Part shown: piece by piece, positions 51,715 to 54,633 of the stretch | Position numbering within the stretch: position 1 is the first letter of the stretch | How the letters are laid out: every line of letters starts with the position of its first letter | Assembly (NCBI RefSeq): GCF_023243045.1 | Contig: NZ_JALKFX010000042.1 | Location: 1 to 54,633, forward strand | Length of the DNA stretch: 54,633 nt | Reading direction: 5' to 3' | Origin: Frankia sp. AgB32 | Lineage (GTDB): Bacteria; Actinomycetota; Actinomycetes; Frankiales; Frankiaceae | Position numbers and translations under genes: made by a program | Notes under the pieces: generated by a model | Told to the model about the DNA's origin: nothing | Database searches by the model: none | The model's input: the letters and a program-made list of their open reading frames with translations, nothing else

Positions 51715-54012
51715 TCAGATCAGGGTGCGGGGCCGGGCGCGGTTCGCCTGGTTGACCAGGCTCACCCGGCCGGCCCGATCCCGGGTGAGCCGAGCCATCT
51801 CCCGGTAGGTCTCGGCCAGGGCGAACCGCAGCTCGCGTTCGACCATCGGCCGGCCGAGCAGTTCCGGCGCTGCTGGGCCCTCGGCGGGGACGCCGCCCTC
51901 GGCGAGGATGCCCAGGGCAGCGAGGAAGATGTCGCGGCGTAGCTCCGCGCGCCGTCGTTCGCCCAGGTCGAGCAGCGGATCGGCCAGGATCGCCGCCGCA
52001 CGCAGCAGTGCCGCGCAGCCCGCGGCCGGGGCGCGGGGCACGCATGGTCGGTCCACGAGGACACCGATCATCCGTACCCGCGAGGCGGTGTAGGCGGAGG
52101 AGGAGCGTTGCACCCGCTGGTAGGCGTCGAGCCTGCCGCCTGGGTCAACCCGGCATCGGGCCAGTCCGAACGCGGCGCTCGTGACGCCGGGATCGATGAC
52201 GCACACGACGTCGAACAGCTCCGCCGCTCGCTCCCGCGCCGCGTCCCGCTCCGCGGCCGAACCGGCGCCTGCCGCCACCTCGGCGAGGGCGACGGCGAGC
52301 GCCAACCGCGGGGCGATCTCCCCCGGGACCTGCGAGTACACCCGGTCGAAGGCGGCAACGGCGAGGCCCGGGCGCCGCCCGACCAGCGCCGCGAGCCCCC
52401 TGTACCAGTCGATGCGCCATTCGTGGGGGGCGTCCGCTGTCGCCTCGTCGAGCACCCGCGCCGCCGCCTCGAGCTGCCCGGCGCGGATCGCGGCGCGAGC
52501 GAGGGCGAGCCGGACCTCGAAGGTCATCGGCACGATCGCCGCCAGCCGCGCCGAGAGCGCGTCGGGGTCCTCGTCCGGCCCGGCGGACAGCGCGGGCGCC
52601 CGCGGGTCATCCGGGTCCACCCGCAGGTCGGGCAGCACCTCCCAGGGTGCGGGCGGCCCCGCCGGCCCGGCCTCGCCGGTGGGATGCCCGGCGGAGTCGA
52701 ACCAGCGGCTCGCTAGCGGCGGCACCGGCCCCTCCGTGCTCGCGACGATCTCGTACAGCACCCCGACCAGCTCGTCGGTGAGTTCGGTGGTGCTCTGGAA
52801 GCGTCGCAGCGGGTCGGTCGCGGTGGCGCGGCGCAGGAGGCGGTCCAGCGATTCGAACTCCCGCAGCCGCGGATGGGCCCGGCGCGGCGGCAGCACGTGC
52901 CGGTAGGCGTCGACGAAGCCGGGGAAACGTCCCAGGACCAGGCGGGCGAGCGTCCGGGCGACGGCGAAGATGTCCGTCGTCACCGTGGGTGTGGTCCGCT
53001 CGATTCCGCCGGGGCGTTCGCCGTCGTCGTCGAGTTCGGGCGCCCGATAGCCGGGGGTCGACAGGTAGCCGGAGACCCGGTCGTCGAGCCGGCGCGCTCC
53101 GCCGAGGTCGATCAGCTTCACCCCGGACGGCGTGATCATCACGTTGTCCGGTTTGAAGTCGCAGTACACCAGGCCCATCCGGTGCAGGTGCCCCAGCGCG
53201 GGCAGGACCCGCAGCAGATAACGCAGCACGTCGGCGGCCGGCGGCGCGCCGGGCTGCCCGTCCGGCCCGGCGGGCGCGGAGTCGGCCAGGGCCGTCAGCG
53301 AGATCCCGGGAACGTACTCCATGACGATGTAGTCCTCGCCGGCATGGGTGACGTAGTCGAGGATCTTCACGATCGCCGGGTGGGAGACCGTGGTGAGGAT
53401 GCGGCGCTCACCCTCCGCGATCCGCCGGGCCTCCGGGTTCGCCGCGTCGAGCAGGCCCTTGAGCACCACCCACGCCTGCACGTCGTCGCCGCCGAGATTG
53501 TCGTCGGTGGCGGCGTAGACCCAGCCGAGGCCGCCATGGGCGATGACGCCGTGAACGGTGTACCGGCCGACGCGCTCGCCCGGTCGCAGCTTGACGGTGA
53601 ACGAGTAGCGGTGTCCGCACTGGCCGCAGGTGCCTTCCAGCGAGGCGGCCTCATGCTCGTCCGGGCGGGCCACCGGGGCGCCGCAACCTGCGCATTCCCG
53701 CAGGCCGACGGGCACGCTGGGGGCTTCGAGCAGCGGCGGGGTCGCGCCGGGAGGCGGGCCGATCCGACGGGGCAGGCGCAGTGGGTCCCGGGGCACGCCG
53801 GGCGCCGGTCCGCCCCGCGGGCGGCTGATCGTCCGGGGGATGGGGACCGCGGGGCCGGCATCGTCCTCCCGGCCGTCGCCGGGACGTGCGGAGCCGGTGA
53901 AGTGGGCACGGGTGGGTTCGGTCGGTTCGAGCCAGCGCGGCTGCCCCGCCTCGGCGCGAGCGGCATGGGGGTCGCCGGGGTCGTCGGGGTGCTGCCGGCC
54001 GTCTTCCACCAT
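51715..54012 (-). CDS. pknG: Serine/threonine protein kinase PknG
   Basis: This 765-residue soluble kinase has the PknG layout. After a disordered N-terminus of about 100 residues comes a rubredoxin-like metal site with Cys107, Cys110, Cys129 and Cys132 (ECAGCGAP and GTCGQCGHRYSF). A kinase domain follows at about 150-400, with a Gly-rich loop IAHGGLGWVYAATD, catalytic Lys185 in VVLKGLL, the catalytic loop YCDFKPDNVM and metal-binding DLGG. A TPR-like helical region at 430-765 ends the protein. The length is close to the 750 residues of mycobacterial PknG. The ATG at 54012 follows GAGAGG. In mycobacteria PknG phosphorylates GarA to control glutamate/2-oxoglutarate metabolism. Confidence 0.95.
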   Translation of the reverse strand: MVEDGRQHPDDPGDPHAARAEAGQPRWLEPTEPTRAHFTGSARPGDGREDDAGPAVPIPRTISRPRGGPAPGVPRDPLRLPRRIGPPPGATPPLLEAPSVPVGLRECAGCGAPVARPDEHEAASLEGTCGQCGHRYSFTVKLRPGERVGRYTVHGVIAHGGLGWVYAATDDNLGGDDVQAWVVLKGLLDAANPEARRIAEGERRILTTVSHPAIVKILDYVTHAGEDYIVMEYVPGISLTALADSAPAGPDGQPGAPPAADVLRYLLRVLPALGHLHRMGLVYCDFKPDNVMITPSGVKLIDLGGARRLDDRVSGYLSTPGYRAPELDDDGERPGGIERTTPTVTTDIFAVARTLARLVLGRFPGFVDAYRHVLPPRRAHPRLREFESLDRLLRRATATDPLRRFQSTTELTDELVGVLYEIVASTEGPVPPLASRWFDSAGHPTGEAGPAGPPAPWEVLPDLRVDPDDPRAPALSAGPDEDPDALSARLAAIVPMTFEVRLALARAAIRAGQLEAAARVLDEATADAPHEWRIDWYRGLAALVGRRPGLAVAAFDRVYSQVPGEIAPRLALAVALAEVAAGAGSAAERDAARERAAELFDVVCVIDPGVTSAAFGLARCRVDPGGRLDAYQRVQRSSSAYTASRVRMIGVLVDRPCVPRAPAAGCAALLRAAAILADPLLDLGERRRAELRRDIFLAALGILAEGGVPAEGPAAPELLGRPMVERELRFALAETYREMARLTRDRAGRVSLVNQANRARPRTLI

Positions 54013-54633
54013 GGGCGTGCCTCTCGCCACCGTGACCGTCCCGCGCCCGGGTGGTGACGACCCCGCGGGGCGCCGCACCGGATTCGGATCGCCCCGCACC
54101 CGGCAGAAGATCACCGTGCGTGGTCGACCGGGCGCGTCCACAGCCTGCCACGGCCGGGTGGGCCCGTCGCGGTGGGAGAGGGCGCGGACCTGTCAGGCCG
54201 GTGCGGTCGGCGGGCCGGCCGGGCGCATTCCCTCAAGCTCGCCCGGCGGGCATCGGACGGTGTGTGCCCACTTTGACGGGAGAGCGGGTTTCCCGGCGGC
54301 GAGGATTGGCAGTGAACGGGAGAGTGGCCCGGTGTCCGTCGAGTTTTGTTGCGCATCTCCGAATTTTCGGTGCCGCCGGCTGCCCGGATCGCCCGACGCC
54401 ATCGCGGTGGATCCGGCCCGATACTTTCGTCGTGGCGAAAAGTGTGTCGCGACGCGGCAGAACGGCCGACGTTGCCGGATTCGACGGCGGGAATAGGCCG
54501 CCCGGCCGCCGCTATCGACGGCAGCCGGGCCCGGGCCGCGCCCGGCCCGCGGGGCCGCGCCGCCGCAGGCTCGGCGCCGCGCCGGCGGCCGCCCCCCCGC
54601 CGGCGCCCCCCCCCCCCCCCCCCCCCGCCCCCC
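54013..54633. other. Upstream region of pknG and right window edge
   Basis: No supported gene lies in these 620 bases. They should contain the pknG promoter near 54020-54150. A locally AT-richer stretch around 54310-54440 may hold a promoter for something reading rightward. The last 75 bases are almost pure C/G with a run of about 20 C, which looks like the place where an assembly ended. Confidence 0.45.

Noticed and set aside
1-54633. tRNA or rRNA genes and CRISPR arrays
   Set aside because: I saw no T-loop/acceptor-stem combinations, no rRNA-like sequence, and no regularly spaced direct repeats with unique spacers. The repeats found are short coding or GC-biased ones.

Overview
The window is very GC-rich actinobacterial DNA with GTG starts and overlapping stop/start codons. 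Two conservon-like signalling operons, a spore-pigment-type type II polyketide cluster, mycobacteria-like GlnX/GlnH/PknG, an IdeR/DmdR-type iron-box candidate and a DUF222 gene point to a filamentous, sporulating actinomycete. Frankia is my best guess, by inference only. Both window ends run into long G/C homopolymer-rich tracts, so this is probably a whole contig.

Layout. 0.3-3.3 kb: a DUF445 membrane protein, a small membrane protein and a hotdog thioesterase. 3.97-9.97 kb: a complete conservon (sensor kinase-like CvnA, Roadblock CvnB, DUF742 CvnC, GTPase CvnD) followed by a TrmB/LuxR-type regulator and closed by a perfect 12-bp hairpin. 10.5-16.6 kb: a nine-gene type II PKS cluster on one strand (TcmI-type cyclase, ACP, aromatase/cyclase, cupin, KS-alpha, KS-beta, ketoreductase, two small ABM-fold proteins). 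16.8-17.8 kb: an ATP-dependent DNA ligase broken by two single-base frameshifts. 18.2-24.5 kb: an unknown membrane protein, an enoyl-CoA hydratase with a long N-terminal extension, a phosphofructokinase and a GNAT enzyme with a large insertion. 24.7-27.2 kb: metY-metX.

27.8-31.0 kb is a decaying zone: a DUF222 gene without its HNH end, an ABC ATPase fragment with a mutated Walker A lysine, and a lipoprotein substrate-binding protein cut short by an in-frame TGA. 31.6-35.8 kb: a second conservon-like operon (CvnA, CvnB, CvnC) with no GTPase, followed directly by proline dehydrogenase and glutamate-semialdehyde dehydrogenase. 38.7-43.6 kb: a small Cys-rich protein, a DUF5134-like membrane protein, an AIM24-family protein, a CaiB-type CoA transferase and another membrane protein. 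44.3-46.1 kb: bacterioferritin (with a possible iron box) and Fe/Mn superoxide dismutase. 46.8-48.4 kb: an alpha/beta hydrolase-fold protein and an HD phosphohydrolase. 48.6-54.0 kb: glnX-glnH converging on pknG.

How the parts may work together (inference): several systems are sensory. GlnH/GlnX/PknG is the amino-acid (Asp/Glu) sensing route that controls 2-oxoglutarate metabolism in mycobacteria and corynebacteria. The second conservon sits on the genes that convert proline to glutamate. The first conservon ends in a DNA-binding regulator directly upstream of the pigment-type polyketide cluster.
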